Positions 63,278-64,000 of a stretch of DNA of 64,000 nucleotides are shown here, piece by piece. Source of the stretch: Corynebacterium parakroppenstedtii (lineage in GTDB: Bacteria > Actinomycetota > Actinomycetes > Mycobacteriales > Mycobacteriaceae). Below the pieces are notes generated by a model. The model worked only from the letters and a program-made list of their open reading frames with translations. It made no database searches and was not told where the DNA came from. Location of the stretch: the NCBI RefSeq assembly GCF_019754935.1, contig NZ_JAGSOA010000001.1:744001-808000 (forward strand). Reading direction: 5' to 3'. The translations under genes and the position numbers were made by a program. How positions within the stretch are numbered: position 1 is the first letter of the stretch; every line of letters starts with the position of its first letter.

Positions 63278-64000
63278 ATGACAGCCGCCACACTCACCGC
63301 GGATACAACCGCACAAGACATCCACACCACCGCCGGCAAGTTGGCCGATCTACGGTCGCGTCTCGCAGAGACTCAGATGCCTATGGGCCAAGCGTCCATC
63401 GACAAGATTCACGACCGGGGCAAGCTTTCCGCCCGCGAGCGCATCGAATATCTCCTTGACGACGGTTCCTTCGTCGAAGTTGATTCCCTGGCCAGACACC
63501 GGTCCACGAACTTCGGGCTCGACGCTAAACGCCCTCTCACCGACGGTGTTGTCACGGGCTACGGAACGATCGATGGCCGCAAGGTCTGTGTGTTCTCGCA
63601 AGACGTCGCCATTTTCGGTGGTGCGCTCGGCGAAGTGTACGGCGAAAAAATCGTCAAGATCATGGACTTGGCCATTAAGACCGGGGTGCCGCTGATCGGC
63701 ATCAATGAAGGTGCTGGTGCCCGTATTCAAGAGGGCGTTGTGTCCCTGGGCCTGTACTCCAAGATCTTCTTCCGCAACACCCGCGCATCGGGCGTTATCC
63801 CGCAGATCTCCCTGATTATGGGTGCGTGCGCAGGTGGCCACGTATACTCGCCAGCGCTGACTGACTTCATCATCATGGTGAATAAGACCTCCAAGATGTT
63901 CATTACCGGCCCGGACGTCATCAAGACCGTGACCGGTGAGGAAATCACCCAGGAGGAACTCGGTGGTGCTTCAACCCACATGAGTTCCTCGGGTACATCC
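63278..64000 (+). CDS. accD: Acyl-CoA carboxylase carboxyltransferase (beta) subunit AccD/DtsR-like, 3' end outside window
   Basis: Partial, 241 codons, cut by the window edge. It starts [16 protein letters not shown], then [26 protein letters not shown] (the standard opening of biotin-dependent carboxyltransferases), [69 protein letters not shown] and [17 protein letters not shown]. This is the acyl-CoA or propionyl-CoA type (DtsR/AccD family). In C. glutamicum, dtsR genes lie next to birA, as here. The carboxylase works with the biotinylated alpha subunit, which BirA modifies. Confidence 0.93.
   Translation, partial: MTAATLTADTTAQDIHTTAGKLADLRSRLAETQMPMGQASIDKIHDRGKLSARERIEYLLDDGSFVEVDSLARHRSTNFGLDAKRPLTDGVVTGYGTIDGRKVCVFSQDVAIFGGALGEVYGEKIVKIMDLAIKTGVPLIGINEGAGARIQEGVVSLGLYSKIFFRNTRASGVIPQISLIMGACAGGHVYSPALTDFIIMVNKTSKMFITGPDVIKTVTGEEITQEELGGASTHMSSSGTS

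Overview
The window reads as a chromosomal segment of an actinobacterium of the order Mycobacteriales, most likely a Corynebacterium. Support comes from moderate-to-high GC content, several leaderless or GTG starts, and marker genes that occur together in this group: whiB1 and whiB2, sigH/rshA, mtrAB-lpqB, adnAB, uvrD2, an LCP ligase and dtsR-type accD. From memory, the gene order matches, block by block, the Mycobacterium tuberculosis region around Rv3195-Rv3280 and the Corynebacterium glutamicum cg08xx region. Placement near C. kroppenstedtii is only a guess. No CRISPR array, insertion sequence, prophage, rRNA or tRNA was recognised. This is core chromosome with lineage-specific alterations.

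Layout. 1-11.7 kb: a partial Rv3196-like gene, then on the minus strand uvrD2, a TrkA-type potassium channel and the AdnAB recombination helicase-nuclease. 11.8-18 kb: conserved actinobacterial genes (TIGR02569, a DUF3152 protease-like protein, DUF3107, a DEAD-box RNA helicase, a propeller-like membrane protein, a small membrane protein). 18.5-21 kb: whiB1, a 24-codon ribosomal protein bL37 gene, rshA-sigH and ybaK. 21-27 kb: aroA-rsgA-ClC-ClC, then a HAD-like gene and a DUF6912-like gene. 27.7-38.2 kb: a DUF6459-like gene, secA, hpf, comFC, lpqB, mtrB and mtrA. 38.2-42.5 kb: a bioW-bioF fusion, tmk, mtnN and luxS. 42.7-54 kb: an unknown membrane-anchored protein, then mannose and cell-wall sugar genes (manA, TobH-like, manB, manC, wbbL, rmlD) with DUF3499, a metallopeptidase-family gene and whiB2 among them. 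54-64 kb: LCP ligase, TIGR03089, DoxX, YdcF-like, purE, purK, a PH-domain protein, birA and the start of accD.

Working together: MtrAB-LpqB, SecA, LCP, WbbL, RmlD and the GDP-mannose genes serve envelope synthesis and export. SigH/RshA and the WhiB proteins are redox regulators. AdnAB and UvrD2 handle DNA repair. BioWF, BirA and AccD touch biotin synthesis, biotin attachment and a biotin-dependent carboxylase.

The most unusual points are: (1) luxS-mtnN stand where relatives carry sahH, beside tmk-mtrA; (2) BioW and BioF are fused in one 720-residue protein inserted, in the opposite orientation, between tmk and mtrA; (3) BirA carries four 18-residue tandem repeats at its N-terminus; (4) RshA lacks two of the three residues of the HxxxCxxC zinc motif; (5) MtrB has a 265-residue acidic tail. 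All functional statements rest on motif recognition by eye; no database search was run.
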